DNA of 64,000 nucleotides from Pseudomonas sp. S09G 359 (lineage in GTDB: Bacteria; Pseudomonadota; Gammaproteobacteria; Pseudomonadales; Pseudomonadaceae). The notes below the pieces were generated by a model that did no database searches, was not told the DNA's origin, and saw only the letters and a program-made list of their open reading frames with translations. Made by a program: the position numbers and the translations under genes. The stretch spans positions 452,501 through 516,500 of the forward strand of contig NZ_CP025263.1 in NCBI RefSeq assembly GCF_002843605.1, given 5' to 3'. This document shows, in pieces, positions 10,000-18,709 of the stretch. Numbering within the stretch: the stretch's first letter is position 1; each line of letters begins with the position of its first letter.

Positions 10000-10707
10000 T
10001 CAGAACAAGCGGGCGAGCAGGGCGGTCACGGCGGTTTCGACCCGCAGGATGCGGGCGCCGAGCTGTACCGGTTGCAGGCCGGCTTTGCTCAGCAGGTCCA
10101 CCTCATAAGGGATCCAGCCACCTTCGGGGCCGATCGCCAGGGTCACCGGCTCGTCCAGCCCGCGCGGGCACGCGGGGTAGTCGCCTGGATGGCCGATAAG
10201 GCCCAGGGTGCCTTCGGTCATGGCCGGCAGACGATCTTCGACGAACGGTTTGAAGCGCTTCTCGATAATGATTTCCGGCAGCACGGTGTCGCGCGCCTGT
10301 TCCAGGCCGAGGATCAGTTGCTCGCGAATCGCTTCGGGTTCCAGGAACGGGGTTTGCCAGAAACTCTTTTCGACCCGATAGCTGTTGACCAGCACCACCT
10401 TGGGCACGCCCATGGCCGCCACGGTTTGCAGCACTCGACGCAGCATCTTCGGGCGCGGCAGTGCCAGCAGCAGGGTCAGCGGCAGCTTGGCCGGGGGCGG
10501 CAGGTCGAAGCTGACCTGCAACTCGGCTTCACCGGCCTCCAGGCGCAGCAATTGCGCGTTGCCCATCAGCCCGCCGATGCGGCCGACACGCAGGTTGTCA
10601 CCCACCGCCGCGCGGTGGACTTCCTGCATGTGCACCAGGCGTCGATCACGCAGCACCACCCGGTCGGCCGCGATAAAGTCGGCCTCTTCCAACAGCAGCA
10701 GGTTCAC
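10000..10707 (-). CDS. rsmE: 16S rRNA (uracil-1498-N3)-methyltransferase
   Basis: 235-residue SPOUT-class methyltransferase that methylates N3 of U1498 in 16S rRNA. It has an N-terminal PUA-like RNA-binding part ([16 protein letters not shown]), then the knotted SAM-binding domain with the diagnostic LAIGPEGGW and a C-terminal [16 protein letters not shown]. The start overlaps the end of tatC by 4 bases, so it is the last gene of the tat operon here. Length is normal for the family. Confidence 0.95.
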   Translation of the reverse strand: MNLLLLEEADFIAADRVVLRDRRLVHMQEVHRAAVGDNLRVGRIGGLMGNAQLLRLEAGEAELQVSFDLPPPAKLPLTLLLALPRPKMLRRVLQTVAAMGVPKVVLVNSYRVEKSFWQTPFLEPEAIREQLILGLEQARDTVLPEIIIEKRFKPFVEDRLPAMTEGTLGLIGHPGDYPACPRGLDEPVTLAIGPEGGWIPYEVDLLSKAGLQPVQLGARILRVETAVTALLARLF

Positions 10708-11495
10708 GGCTGCGTCGCTGGCGGCTGGTCGTCGTCGGCGGGTTGGTCATCCGGGTGTTCGCCACGCTTGGTGATCAAGCTGCTGAACAGGATGCCGATT
10801 TCGAACAGCATCCACATCGGCACGGCCAACAGGGTCTGGGAGAAGATGTCCGGCGGCGTGAGGATCATGCCGACCACAAAGCAGCCGATGATCACGTACG
10901 GGCGGATTTTCTTCAGGTACGCCACGTTGACCACGCCGATCCACACCAGCAGCACTACCGCCACCGGGATTTCGAAGGCCACGCCAAAGGCGAAGAACAG
11001 CGTCATCACGAAGTCGAGGTAGCTGGTGATGTCGGTCATCATCTCCACACCGGCCGGGGTGGCGGCGGCGAAGAACTTGAAGATCAGCGGGAACACCAGG
11101 AAGTAGGCGAACGCCATGCCGGTGTAGAACAGCAGGATGCTCGACACCAGCAGCGGCACGGCGATGCGCTTTTCATGCTTGTACAGGCCCGGTGCGATAA
11201 AGCCCCAGATCTGGTGCAGGATCACCGGGATCGCCAGGAACAGCGAGACCATCATGGTCAGCTTCAATGGCGTTAGGAACGGCGACGACACATCGGTGGC
11301 GATCATCGTCGCGCCGGCCGGCAGGTACTGGCGCAGTGGCGTGGAGACAAAGGTGTAGATTTGCTGGGTAAAGGCAAACAACCCGGCAAAGATAATGAAG
11401 ATAGCCGCTACGCAACGCAGCAGGCGGGTACGCAGCTCGGTGAGGTGCGAGACCAGCGGCATATGCTGGTCGTTTTCCGGTTTATCAGCGCTCAT
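10704..11495 (-). CDS. tatC: Sec-independent protein translocase TatC
   Basis: 263-residue polytopic inner-membrane protein and main twin-arginine signal receptor of the Tat export system. Conserved N-terminal [12 protein letters not shown], six predicted membrane helices, and the conserved PxxF-type loop [10 protein letters not shown] region early in the protein are visible. The C-terminal tail is hydrophilic ([15 protein letters not shown]). It overlaps tatB upstream by 4 bases and rsmE downstream by 4 bases, so the genes are translationally linked. Confidence 0.96.
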   Translation of the reverse strand: MSADKPENDQHMPLVSHLTELRTRLLRCVAAIFIIFAGLFAFTQQIYTFVSTPLRQYLPAGATMIATDVSSPFLTPLKLTMMVSLFLAIPVILHQIWGFIAPGLYKHEKRIAVPLLVSSILLFYTGMAFAYFLVFPLIFKFFAAATPAGVEMMTDITSYLDFVMTLFFAFGVAFEIPVAVVLLVWIGVVNVAYLKKIRPYVIIGCFVVGMILTPPDIFSQTLLAVPMWMLFEIGILFSSLITKRGEHPDDQPADDDQPPATQP

Positions 11496-11899
11496 GGGGC
11501 TCGCGGCGGCAATGTAGGGTCATGGGGAGCGGGCGCCGCAACAGGCGCCGGCGCTGGCTCGGTCGGGGTGGGGGCAACAGGTGCGGCTTCGGCGACAGGC
11601 GCCGGTGCGATGCTGTTTTCAACCACAGGCTCTACCGGTTTGGCCGGCTCTTGCACGGGCGACAGAATCTTGCGCGCCTCCTGCTCCAACGACAGGATGT
11701 GTTCGTTGTGCAGTTGCCGACGGATTTCGTCGGCGCCGATTTCCCGTTCAACTTCCTGTTTGATGGCGTTGAAACTGCGTTTCAGGCGCCCGATCCATAG
11801 GCCGGCCGTGCGCGCGGCACCGGGCAGGCGTTCCGGCCCCAGTACCAGCAGGGCCACGAGGCCGACGAGGAGCAGTTCAGAGAAGCTGATACCAAACAT
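11492..11899 (-). CDS. tatB: Sec-independent protein translocase TatB
   Basis: 135-residue membrane-anchored component that pairs with TatC to bind twin-arginine precursors. A single N-terminal membrane helix with the [21 protein letters not shown] hinge signature is followed by an amphipathic helix, then a proline/alanine-rich tail (about residues 75-135). It is distinguished from TatA by the conserved Glu-rich [10 protein letters not shown] beginning and the longer tail. It lies 10 bases after tatA. Confidence 0.95.
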   Translation of the reverse strand: MFGISFSELLLVGLVALLVLGPERLPGAARTAGLWIGRLKRSFNAIKQEVEREIGADEIRRQLHNEHILSLEQEARKILSPVQEPAKPVEPVVENSIAPAPVAEAAPVAPTPTEPAPAPVAAPAPHDPTLPPRAP

Positions 11900-11909
11900 T
11901 AGTCAGTGC

Positions 11910-12188
11910 TCACACGTCTTTGCGGGTTGGCTCTTCGACTTTCTCAGCCTGCACGTCGAAGGTACGACGCTCGGTGATCGGCTGAGTGGCCTGCGGGTGT
12001 ACAGGCTGCGCCGGCGGCACTGGGTTGGCGGCTGGGTCGGCGGGCTTTTCGTCATCGTTCATGGCTTTACGGAAGCCCTTGATCGACTCGCCCACGTCAG
12101 TGCCCAGGTTCTTGAGCTTCTTGGTGCCGAACACCAGTACTACCACCACCAGAATGACGATCCAGTGTTTCCAGTCAAAAATGCCCAT
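11910..12188 (-). CDS. tatA: Sec-independent protein translocase TatA
   Basis: 92-residue pore-forming Tat component. Short N-terminal helix [20 protein letters not shown], the [10 protein letters not shown] hinge, and an amphipathic helix containing KGFRKAMND; the remainder is a polar tail. The start is preceded by AGAGGA. It follows hisE by 27 bases, a linkage (his-tat) usual in pseudomonads. Confidence 0.95.
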   Translation of the reverse strand: MGIFDWKHWIVILVVVVLVFGTKKLKNLGTDVGESIKGFRKAMNDDEKPADPAANPVPPAQPVHPQATQPITERRTFDVQAEKVEEPTRKDV

Positions 12189-12215
12189 GCTGCAAATCCT
12201 CTAGTCTTAAGTTAT

Positions 12216-12548
12216 TCAAGCGGACGGGCGCGAGGCCTTTTCGGCATGCCCGGACAAGCCGAAGCGACGGTCCAGTTCATCCAGTACGGCCTGCGGATGC
12301 TGCCCCAGTTGGGCGAGCATGACCAGGCTGTGGAACCACAGGTCGGCGGTTTCGTAGATTACATCGCTGCAATCGCCGCTGATTTGCGCGTCCTTGGCGG
12401 CGATGATGGTCTCGACGGATTCTTCGCCGAGCTTTTCCAGGATCTTGTTCAGGCCCTTGTGGTACAGGCTGGCGACGTAGGAGCTGTCGGCGTCCGCGCC
12501 TTTGCGGTCTTCCAGCACCTGGGCCACACGGTTCAGGGTATCGCTCAT
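12216..12548 (-). CDS. hisE: Phosphoribosyl-ATP diphosphatase
   Basis: 110-residue all-alpha NTP-pyrophosphohydrolase that hydrolyses phosphoribosyl-ATP to phosphoribosyl-AMP, second step of histidine synthesis. The metal-binding [11 protein letters not shown] and the later [14 protein letters not shown] match MazG-type EExxE...ExxD sites. The ATG at 12548 (MSDTLNRV) is chosen over longer in-frame starts that run into hisI sequence. It lies 2 bases after hisI. HisI and HisE are separate proteins here, not the fused HisIE of enterics. Confidence 0.95.
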   Translation of the reverse strand: MSDTLNRVAQVLEDRKGADADSSYVASLYHKGLNKILEKLGEESVETIIAAKDAQISGDCSDVIYETADLWFHSLVMLAQLGQHPQAVLDELDRRFGLSGHAEKASRPSA

Positions 12549-12550
12549 GT

Positions 12551-12943
12551 TCAGTGTCCTGCGGAATAGATGGCGTGCGGGTCTTTGAGCACCGGTTCCA
12601 CAACCTTCCATTCGCCGTTCTCGAACACGCGATAGAAACAGCTGTGACGGCCGGTGTGGCAGGCGATATCGCCGATCTGCTCGACCTTGAGGATCACCAC
12701 GTCGGCGTCGCAGTCGATGCGCATCTCGTGCAGGGTCTGCACGTGCCCGGACTCTTCGCCCTTGCGCCACAGTTTGCCACGCGAGCGTGACCAGTAAATG
12801 GCGCGCTGCTCAGCGGCAGTCAGGCTCAGGGCCTCGCGGTTCATCCAGGCCATCATCAGCACGCGCCCGGTCTTGTAGTCCTGGGCAATGGCCGGCACCA
12901 GGCCGTCACTGTCCCACTTGATCTCGTCCAGCCAGTCTTTCAT
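12551..12943 (-). CDS. hisI: Phosphoribosyl-AMP cyclohydrolase
   Basis: 130-residue zinc/magnesium enzyme that opens the purine ring of phosphoribosyl-AMP in histidine synthesis. Conserved blocks visible are [11 protein letters not shown], the [14 protein letters not shown] substrate loop, [12 protein letters not shown] with the metal-binding Asp/Cys residues, and [11 protein letters not shown]. Starts at ATG 12943 ([10 protein letters not shown]). First gene of the hisI-hisE-tatABC-rsmE run, 41 bases after ubiB. Confidence 0.95.
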   Translation of the reverse strand: MKDWLDEIKWDSDGLVPAIAQDYKTGRVLMMAWMNREALSLTAAEQRAIYWSRSRGKLWRKGEESGHVQTLHEMRIDCDADVVILKVEQIGDIACHTGRHSCFYRVFENGEWKVVEPVLKDPHAIYSAGH

Positions 12944-12984
12944 GTTCGGCTCCGGCAATTTGCGACAGTGTATAACCGGATTGG

Positions 12985-14589
12985 CTACCGACGCACGATC
13001 AGATAAATACCCACGGCGACCATGATCCCGGCGGGCCAGTGGCCCAACTGGTTCAACGGCCCGCCAATCGCCAGCATCACCCCGCCCACCAAGTGCGCGG
13101 CGCCGAGCAGGCGCAGGAACCAGTCGTCCTTGCGCTTGTGCCACGGCGGCGGCGGGTCCTTGGCGTGAGGCTGGGACATGCGCTCCAGCAGGTCGCGGGT
13201 CATGTTGGCCAGGTGCGGCAGTTGTTCGAATTGGCTGTGCAGGTTGCCCAGCAGGGTTTTCGGGCTGACGCGCTCGCGCATCCAGCGCTCCAGGAACGGC
13301 TGCGCGGTGTTCCACAGGTCGAGATCCGGGTACAGCTGGCGGCCGAGGCCTTCAATGTTGAGCAGGGTTTTCTGCAGCAGCACAAGCTGCGGCTGCACTT
13401 CCATATTGAAGCGCCGCGCGGTCTGGAACAGGCGCATCAGCACCTGGCCGAAGGAAATATCTTTTAACGGTTTTTCAAAGATTGGCTCGCACACCGTGCG
13501 GATCGCCGCTTCGAATTCATTCAGCTTGGTTTCCGCCGGTACCCAGCCCGAATCGATATGCAGTTGCGCTACGCGGCGGTAGTCACGCTTGAAGAAGGCG
13601 AACAGGTTGCGGGCCAGGTAGTCCTGGTCTTCCGGGGTCAGGCTGCCGACGATGCCGCAGTCGATCGCAATGTATTGCGGGCTCCACGGGTTGACGGTGC
13701 TGACGAAGATGTTGCCCGGGTGCATGTCGGCGTGGAAGAAACTGTCGCGGAACACTTGGGTGAAGAAGATCTCCACGCCGCGCTCGGCGAGCATCTTCAT
13801 GTCGGTGCGCTGGTCGGCCAGGGTTGCGAGGTCGGTGACCTGCACGCCGTAGATGCGCTCCATCACCAGCACTTTGGGGCGGCACCAGTCCCAGTACACT
13901 TGCGGCACATACAGCAAAGGCGAGCCTTCGAAGTTGCGCTTGAGCTGGCTGGCGTTGGCAGCCTCGCGCAGCAGGTCGAGTTCGTCGTAGATGGTTTTTT
14001 CGTAGTCGGCGACCACATCCACCGGGTGCAGCAGGCGCGCATCGGCAGAGAAACGCTCGGCGGCGCGCGCAAGGATAAACAGCCACGCCAGGTCCTGGCC
14101 GATGATCGGCTTGAGGCCCGGGCGGATCACCTTCACCACCACTTCTTCGCCGGTCTTGAGCTGCGCGGCGTGCACTTGGGCCACCGAGGCCGACGCCAGG
14201 GGCTCAACGTCGAAACGGCTGAACACCTCGCTGATCTTGTGGCCCAGCTGTTCTTCGATCAGCTTCATCGATTGCTGGGAGTCGAACGGCGGCACGCGGT
14301 CCTGCAACAGCATCAGTTCGTCGGCAATGTCTTCGGGCAGCAGGTCGCGGCGGGTCGAGAGGATCTGCCCGAACTTGATGAAGATCGGCCCCAGGTCCTG
14401 CAGCGCCAGGCGCAGGCGCGCGCCACGGCTCAGCTCCAGCGGCTTGCGCGGAAACCAGCGCCACGGCAGCACATAGCGCACGGCCAGCAGGAACCACGGC
14501 AGGGGCAGGGCGAACAGCAGGTCATCGAGGCGGTAGCGGATTACGACGCGCTGGATACGAAACAAACGGCGGACGGCGAGCAGCTTCAT
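12985..14589 (-). CDS. ubiB: Ubiquinone biosynthesis regulatory kinase-like ATPase UbiB
   Basis: 534-residue ABC1/ADCK-family atypical kinase-like protein needed for aerobic ubiquinone synthesis. The family-specific [14 protein letters not shown] (KxGQ motif), the lysine in [11 protein letters not shown], the catalytic [12 protein letters not shown] and the DCGIVG metal-binding motif are all present. Two closely spaced hydrophobic segments at the C-terminus anchor it to the inner membrane (about residues 490-533). It overlaps ubiJ by 4 bases. Confidence 0.96.
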   Translation of the reverse strand: MKLLAVRRLFRIQRVVIRYRLDDLLFALPLPWFLLAVRYVLPWRWFPRKPLELSRGARLRLALQDLGPIFIKFGQILSTRRDLLPEDIADELMLLQDRVPPFDSQQSMKLIEEQLGHKISEVFSRFDVEPLASASVAQVHAAQLKTGEEVVVKVIRPGLKPIIGQDLAWLFILARAAERFSADARLLHPVDVVADYEKTIYDELDLLREAANASQLKRNFEGSPLLYVPQVYWDWCRPKVLVMERIYGVQVTDLATLADQRTDMKMLAERGVEIFFTQVFRDSFFHADMHPGNIFVSTVNPWSPQYIAIDCGIVGSLTPEDQDYLARNLFAFFKRDYRRVAQLHIDSGWVPAETKLNEFEAAIRTVCEPIFEKPLKDISFGQVLMRLFQTARRFNMEVQPQLVLLQKTLLNIEGLGRQLYPDLDLWNTAQPFLERWMRERVSPKTLLGNLHSQFEQLPHLANMTRDLLERMSQPHAKDPPPPWHKRKDDWFLRLLGAAHLVGGVMLAIGGPLNQLGHWPAGIMVAVGIYLIVRR

Positions 14590-15209
14590 GCGTTATCGCT
14601 TGGATCAAGGGAACGGCTCAGGCGCTCGAAGCGCGCCTCAAGGCGTTCCAGGTCGATTTTGGCCTTGTCGAGTTCGCGAAAGCGCGCTTGCGCTTCACGT
14701 TCTCCGACCAGGGTGCGCGATTCTTCGCTCAGGTATTCGGCGAGGTTCTGGTTGAGGCTGGCAAACCCCTGTTGGTACCAGCGCGAGCGGCTGCGCAGGT
14801 GCCCGCTGATCAGCTGGGTGGCAACGGGGCCGATCCAGCGCGACAGCTCGTATTCCCAATCCAGCTCCAGGTCTTGCAGCACGGCGGCCAGGTCCATCAG
14901 CACCGCGCTGTCGCCTTCCAGATGCACTTCAGGGCCATGCATGATCGCGGTCTTGTTGCGGCTCAGTGCCAGGTGTAACAGGCTCGACGCCGGTGCGCGC
15001 AGCGTGCAGTCAGCCTCGGCGGCCCATTGGGTGGCCAGCAGCAGGCCTTCATCGCTGGGCAGGATAAACAGCTGCACGGCGGGGCTGCTGCAGTCGACGG
15101 CAATCACCTTGCCGTTCAAGTGCGCCAGCCGCGCCAGGGCGGTGCTGTCCAGGCGCAGCACACGGTTGAGGCCGTGTTCGACGCTGGCGAGAAGGCCTGC
15201 GAACAGCAT
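14586..15209 (-). CDS. ubiJ: Ubiquinone biosynthesis accessory factor UbiJ
   Basis: 207-residue SCP2-type lipid-binding protein that with UbiK scaffolds the soluble ubiquinone-synthesis complex. The SCP2 fold region covers about residues 15-115 ([34 protein letters not shown]), and the C-terminus is a charged coiled coil ([20 protein letters not shown]). It is sandwiched between ubiE and ubiB with 1- and 4-base overlaps, the conserved ubiEJB order. Confidence 0.92.
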   Translation of the reverse strand: MLFAGLLASVEHGLNRVLRLDSTALARLAHLNGKVIAVDCSSPAVQLFILPSDEGLLLATQWAAEADCTLRAPASSLLHLALSRNKTAIMHGPEVHLEGDSAVLMDLAAVLQDLELDWEYELSRWIGPVATQLISGHLRSRSRWYQQGFASLNQNLAEYLSEESRTLVGEREAQARFRELDKAKIDLERLEARFERLSRSLDPSDNA

Positions 15210-15979
15210 CAGGGCTTGATGCCGCGGTGCAGGGCGACGATGCCCGAGGTCATGTTGTGGTAGGTCACGCGGTCGAAACCGGCTTCCACCATCATCGACT
15301 TCAGGGTTTCCTGGTCGGGGTGCATGCGGATCGATTCGGCCAGGTAGCGATAGCTCTCGGCGTCATTGGTGATCAGCTTGCCCATCAACGGCATGAAGGC
15401 GAACGAGTAAGTGTCGTAGACCTTGGACATCAGCGCGTTGGTCGGCTTGGAGAACTCCAGCACCAACAGGCGGCCGCCCGGCTTGAGCACGCGCAGCATC
15501 GAGCGGATCGCGTCCTCTTTATGGGTCACGTTGCGCAGGCCGAAGGCGATGGTCACGCAATCGAAATGGTTGTCGGGGAACGGCAGTTTTTCGGCGTCGG
15601 CCTGGACGAATTCGATATTGCCGGCCACGCCTTTATCCAGCAGGCGATCGCGGCCGACCTTGAGCATCGAGCCGTTGATGTCGGCCAATACCACCTGGCC
15701 GGTAGGCCCGACGAGCTTGGAAAATTTGGCCGCCAGGTCGCCCGTGCCGCCGGCGATGTCCAGCACGCGGTTGCCGGTGCGTACGCCCGACAACTCGATG
15801 GTAAAGCGCTTCCACAGGCGGTGCATGCCGCCGGAGAGCACGTCGTTCATCAGGTCGTACTTGGCGGCGACGGAGTGGAACACCTCAGCGACTTTTTCCG
15901 CTTTCTGGCTTTCCGGAACGTTCTTGAAGCCGAAGTGAGTGGTGGGTTCGGCATCGCTGCCTTTGCGCTGATCAGTCAT
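15209..15979 (-). CDS. ubiE: Ubiquinone/menaquinone C-methyltransferase UbiE
   Basis: 256-residue class I SAM methyltransferase that C-methylates the demethylated benzoquinol intermediate. SAM motif [16 protein letters not shown], the UbiE signature [19 protein letters not shown] and [12 protein letters not shown] are seen. Start set at ATG 15979 (MTDQRKGSD); the longer in-frame reading frame upstream has no family-like sequence. First gene of the ubiEJB operon. Confidence 0.95.
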   Translation of the reverse strand: MTDQRKGSDAEPTTHFGFKNVPESQKAEKVAEVFHSVAAKYDLMNDVLSGGMHRLWKRFTIELSGVRTGNRVLDIAGGTGDLAAKFSKLVGPTGQVVLADINGSMLKVGRDRLLDKGVAGNIEFVQADAEKLPFPDNHFDCVTIAFGLRNVTHKEDAIRSMLRVLKPGGRLLVLEFSKPTNALMSKVYDTYSFAFMPLMGKLITNDAESYRYLAESIRMHPDQETLKSMMVEAGFDRVTYHNMTSGIVALHRGIKP

Positions 15980-16123
15980 ATCGCTGTCACCAAAAGAGAA
16001 TGCGGGACATGATAATCCCCAAGGCCTGCTTTGTCTTGGCAAGGCTGAAGGTAAGATAGGCGGTCACCGAGGCTTTTTGCCGCATGGCCGGTGTTCCGAG
16101 TCGTATAAAGAGGAGTCATTGCA

Positions 16124-16399
16124 ATGGCCCGTATTACCGTTGAGCGTGCACATTCCCTGGGTAAAGAAGGCGCGCGCGCCAAGGCCGACAAGTTGGCGCA
16201 AAAACTCCAGGAGCAATATGGCCTGGAACCTTCATGGTCCGGCGATACCTTGAACCTCAAGCGTTCGGGGGTTAAGGGCACGGTATTAGTCGCGGATGAT
16301 TCGCTGCGTATTGATGTGGAACTGGGCCTGTTGATGTCGGCCATGAGTGGCACTATCAAGTCCGAAATCGAGAAAGCCTTGGATAAGGCGCTGGCCTGA
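16124..16399 (+). CDS. Polyhydroxyalkanoic acid system family protein
   Basis: 91-residue small cytoplasmic protein of the family named for its location beside PHA genes (PHA granule-region protein). It begins MARITVERAHSLGKEGARAK and contains a basic amphipathic N-terminal helix and a short beta-rich middle. AGAGGAG lies 9 bases before ATG 16124. It is transcribed toward phaI-phaF and divergently from ubiE. The molecular role is not established; assignment rests on sequence family and position. Confidence 0.8.
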   Translation: MARITVERAHSLGKEGARAKADKLAQKLQEQYGLEPSWSGDTLNLKRSGVKGTVLVADDSLRIDVELGLLMSAMSGTIKSEIEKALDKALA

Positions 16400-16400
16400 C

Positions 16401-16429
16401 CTGACAGTTGTTAGGGTGCCGATTCTAAT
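16401..16429 (+). promoter_or_regulatory. Sigma-70 promoter for phaI-phaF
   Basis: CTGACA at 16401-16406, exactly 17 bp, TCTAAT at 16424-16429 (each 5 of 6 consensus positions). The expected transcript start is near 16436, about 70 bases before the phaI ATG. PhaD is known to act at the phaI promoter in Pseudomonas putida; its operator is not identified here. Confidence 0.65.
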
Positions 16430-16504
16430 TTTCCAGCCTACTTTGTGCCCAAGCCCTCAACTCCTGTGGGCCGTTCCTCCCCCCTTTTCTGCGTGAGGTG
16501 CACC

Positions 16505-16927
16505 ATGGCCAAAGTTATCTTGAAGAAAAAAATCGACGCCCAGACTACTGCCCTGAGCGACGTTAAAAGCTACGCCCGCAAGATCTGGCTGGCAGGTCTT
16601 GGTGCTTATGCCAAGGTCGGAAGCGAGGGCAGCGACTACTTCAAAGAGCTGGTTAAGACCGGTCAACATGTTGAAAGTAAAGGCAAAAAAGTTGCTATTG
16701 AACAACTTGATGCCGCCAACAGTCAGATTGACCAAGTAAAGAGTAATGTCTCCGCGGTCAAAGGTCTGGTAGAAGTTCAGCTGGATAAAGTTGAAAAAGC
16801 TTTTGATACTCGTGTTGCCAGTGCCTTGAATCGAATCGGCATTGCGTCTAAACATGACGTTGAGACACTCTCTGCTAAGCTCGAAGAGCTGACGGCATTG
16901 CTCGAACGTGTCGCGCGTAAACACTAA
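16505..16927 (+). CDS. phaI: PHA granule-associated phasin PhaI
   Basis: 140-residue phasin that coats medium-chain polyhydroxyalkanoate granules. The amphipathic helix YARKIWLAGLGAYAKVG (residues about 21-37) is shared with PhaF just downstream, followed by coiled-coil-like heptads (VDKVEKAFDTRV, LSAKLEELTALLERV). Start at ATG 16505 (MAKVILKKK), preceded by GTGAGGTG. phaF follows after 12 bases in the same operon, converging on phaD. Confidence 0.93.
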   Translation: MAKVILKKKIDAQTTALSDVKSYARKIWLAGLGAYAKVGSEGSDYFKELVKTGQHVESKGKKVAIEQLDAANSQIDQVKSNVSAVKGLVEVQLDKVEKAFDTRVASALNRIGIASKHDVETLSAKLEELTALLERVARKH

Positions 16928-16939
16928 GGAGACATCGGG

Positions 16940-17935
16940 ATGGCTGTTAAAAAGACTACTCAGAAAGAAGGCAGCTCGTGGGTCGGGGAAGTTGAAAAAT
17001 ATTCCCGTAAGATCTGGCTTGCTGGTTTAGGCGTGTACTCGAAGGTTAGCAGTGACGGCGGCAAATACTTCGAGACTTTGGTCAAGGACGGCGAGAAGGC
17101 CGAGAAGTTGACCAAAACCACGGTTGGTAAAAAAGTTGAAGCTGCCAAGGCAACTGCCGGTTCCGCCAAGTCGAGCATTTCTGACACTTGGGGCAAGTTG
17201 GAAGAAACTTTCGATAAACGCCTCAACAGTGCCATTTCGCGACTGGGCGTGCCTAGCAAAGCAGAGTTGAAGACGCTGCACAGCAAGGTCGATACCCTGA
17301 CCAAGCAGATCGAAAAACTCACCGGCGCCAAAGTGGCTCCGGTAAAAACTGCAGCCGCTAAACCCGCTGCCAAGCCTGCCGCTAAAACCGCTGCTGCCAA
17401 ACCGGCCGCGAAGCCGGCTGCCAAGCCACTGGTGAAAGCCGCCGCCAAGCCGGCAGCGAAAGCCGCTGCAAAACCTGCAGCCAAGGCGCCGGTAAAAGCC
17501 GCAGCTAAACCTGCAGCCAAGCCAGCGGCCAAAACTGCTGCGGCCAAACCGGCCGCCAAGCCTGCGGCCAAACCAGTGGCTGCTAAAGCTGCTGCCAAAC
17601 CTGCCGTGAAGGCTGCCGCTAAGCCAGCAGCTAAAGCCGCTGCCAAACCGGCTGCGAAACCTGCAGCTAAAACCGCTGCGGCCAAACCTGCTGCCAAGCC
17701 AGCCGCTGCGAAACCTGCAGCCAAGCCGGCCGCCGCCAAGCCAGCGGCAAAACCAGCCGCCGCGAAGAAACCCGCAGTAGCGAAAAAGCCAGCCGCCGCC
17801 AAGCCAGCTGTTGCCGCCAAACCTGCAACCCCGGCACCCACGGCTTCGACAGCCAACTCGGTCTCCGCACCGACGCCTGCTGCCGTAACCCCGACTGCAA
17901 CGCCGGTAACCCCGACGCCATCCAGTCAGTCCTGA
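16940..17935 (+). CDS. phaF: PHA granule-associated protein PhaF (phasin with histone H1-like tail)
   Basis: 331-residue bifunctional phasin that binds PHA granules through its N-terminal part and nucleoid DNA through its C-terminal part, helping partition granules at division. The phasin domain covers about residues 1-135 (YSRKIWLAGLGVYSKV). Residues about 140-300 are a lysine/alanine/proline repeat tract of AAKPAAKPA units, as in histone H1. The last 30 residues are Pro/Thr-rich. The repeat DNA also opens long reverse frames that are not genes. AAGGAG precedes ATG 16940, and a strong terminator follows. Confidence 0.95.
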   Translation: MAVKKTTQKEGSSWVGEVEKYSRKIWLAGLGVYSKVSSDGGKYFETLVKDGEKAEKLTKTTVGKKVEAAKATAGSAKSSISDTWGKLEETFDKRLNSAISRLGVPSKAELKTLHSKVDTLTKQIEKLTGAKVAPVKTAAAKPAAKPAAKTAAAKPAAKPAAKPLVKAAAKPAAKAAAKPAAKAPVKAAAKPAAKPAAKTAAAKPAAKPAAKPVAAKAAAKPAVKAAAKPAAKAAAKPAAKPAAKTAAAKPAAKPAAAKPAAKPAAAKPAAKPAAAKKPAVAKKPAAAKPAVAAKPATPAPTASTANSVSAPTPAAVTPTATPVTPTPSSQS

Positions 17936-17952
17936 TTTTTCCAGGATACAAA

Positions 17953-17985
17953 AACGCCCGGCCTGCAAAGGTCGGGCGTTTTTTA
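17953..17985 (+). terminator. Rho-independent terminator after phaF
   Basis: Twelve-bp stem AACGCCCGGCCT / AGGTCGGGCGTT (one G-T pair), small loop, then a run of T. It closes the phaI-phaF transcript; the mirrored A-run also allows function on the other strand. Confidence 0.9.
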
Positions 17986-18013
17986 TTGGCGGTCTTATGA
18001 ACACCATCGTTCC

Positions 18014-18060
18014 AATGTGGGAGCGAGCAAGTCGAATCGTCGCACCGCCCCTCCCACCTT
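18014..18060. repeat. Compact variant REP with 16-bp internal segment
   Basis: One outer stem (GTGGGAG / CTCCCAC) encloses CAAGTCGAATCGTCGCACCG, a segment absent from ordinary REP copies in the window and shared with the elements at 21364 and 50074. It sits between the phaF terminator and the phaD stop. Confidence 0.75.
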
Positions 18061-18062
18061 TT

Positions 18063-18683
18063 TTAATCCGGGTCATCCAGGTATTTGAGGGCCAACCGCT
18101 CCGTTGCCTGACGGGCTGGCACCAGCAAATGCGGCGCTACCAGCATCATGATCTGGTAAACCACCACGCGCACCTCGCCTTCACGGTCGAGAATCCGCTG
18201 GTAGTCCAGGGAAAACAGCAGGGTCAGGGTGATCTGCTCCACCAGTTGCCCCAGCGCCTGGGTATCGCTGACCAATTGCCCCGCGGCCTTCAGGCGTGCC
18301 AGTAATGAAGCCAGGGTGCGCTTGAGGGCGGTCAACAGGCCACGAACCCCCTTGGCCAACTTCGGCAGGCGCCCCGCCAGGTTCGACAGGTCCTGGAACA
18401 GAAACCGGTAATGGGCCATGCGCTCGACGATCAGGTGCAGGAACAGCCAATAATCCTCAGCCTCCAGTTGCGCATCCGCCGGTGGGTCGAGCAGCGGTGC
18501 CAGCTCATTTTGAAAACGCTCGAACAGCCCGAGCACCAGCGGCTCCTTGCCATGGAAGTGGTAGTAGAGGTTGCCGGGGCTGATCCCCATTTCATTCGCC
18601 ACCTCCATGGTCGACACATTCGGCTCGCCCTTCTGGTTGAACAACTGCAGGGCACATTCAAGGATACGGTCGCGGGTCTTCAT
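18063..18683 (-). CDS. phaD: TetR-family regulator PhaD of the PHA locus
   Basis: 206-residue transcription factor that in other pseudomonads activates phaC1 and phaI promoters in response to a fatty-acid-derived CoA ligand. The N-terminal TetR helix-turn-helix covers about residues 8-55 (TRDRILECALQLFNQKG, MEVANEMGISPGNLYYHF); the remainder is the helical ligand domain. It is the last gene of the phaC1-phaZ-phaC2-phaD run, 26 bases after phaC2. Confidence 0.93.
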   Translation of the reverse strand: MKTRDRILECALQLFNQKGEPNVSTMEVANEMGISPGNLYYHFHGKEPLVLGLFERFQNELAPLLDPPADAQLEAEDYWLFLHLIVERMAHYRFLFQDLSNLAGRLPKLAKGVRGLLTALKRTLASLLARLKAAGQLVSDTQALGQLVEQITLTLLFSLDYQRILDREGEVRVVVYQIMMLVAPHLLVPARQATERLALKYLDDPD

Positions 18684-18709
18684 CCAGTCTTCTTAATGTG
18701 AGCGTTGAG

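Noticed and set aside
13558..15219. 553-codon plus-strand frame opposite ubiB/ubiJ
   Set aside because: Shadow frame; the minus strand encodes UbiB and UbiJ with intact motifs.
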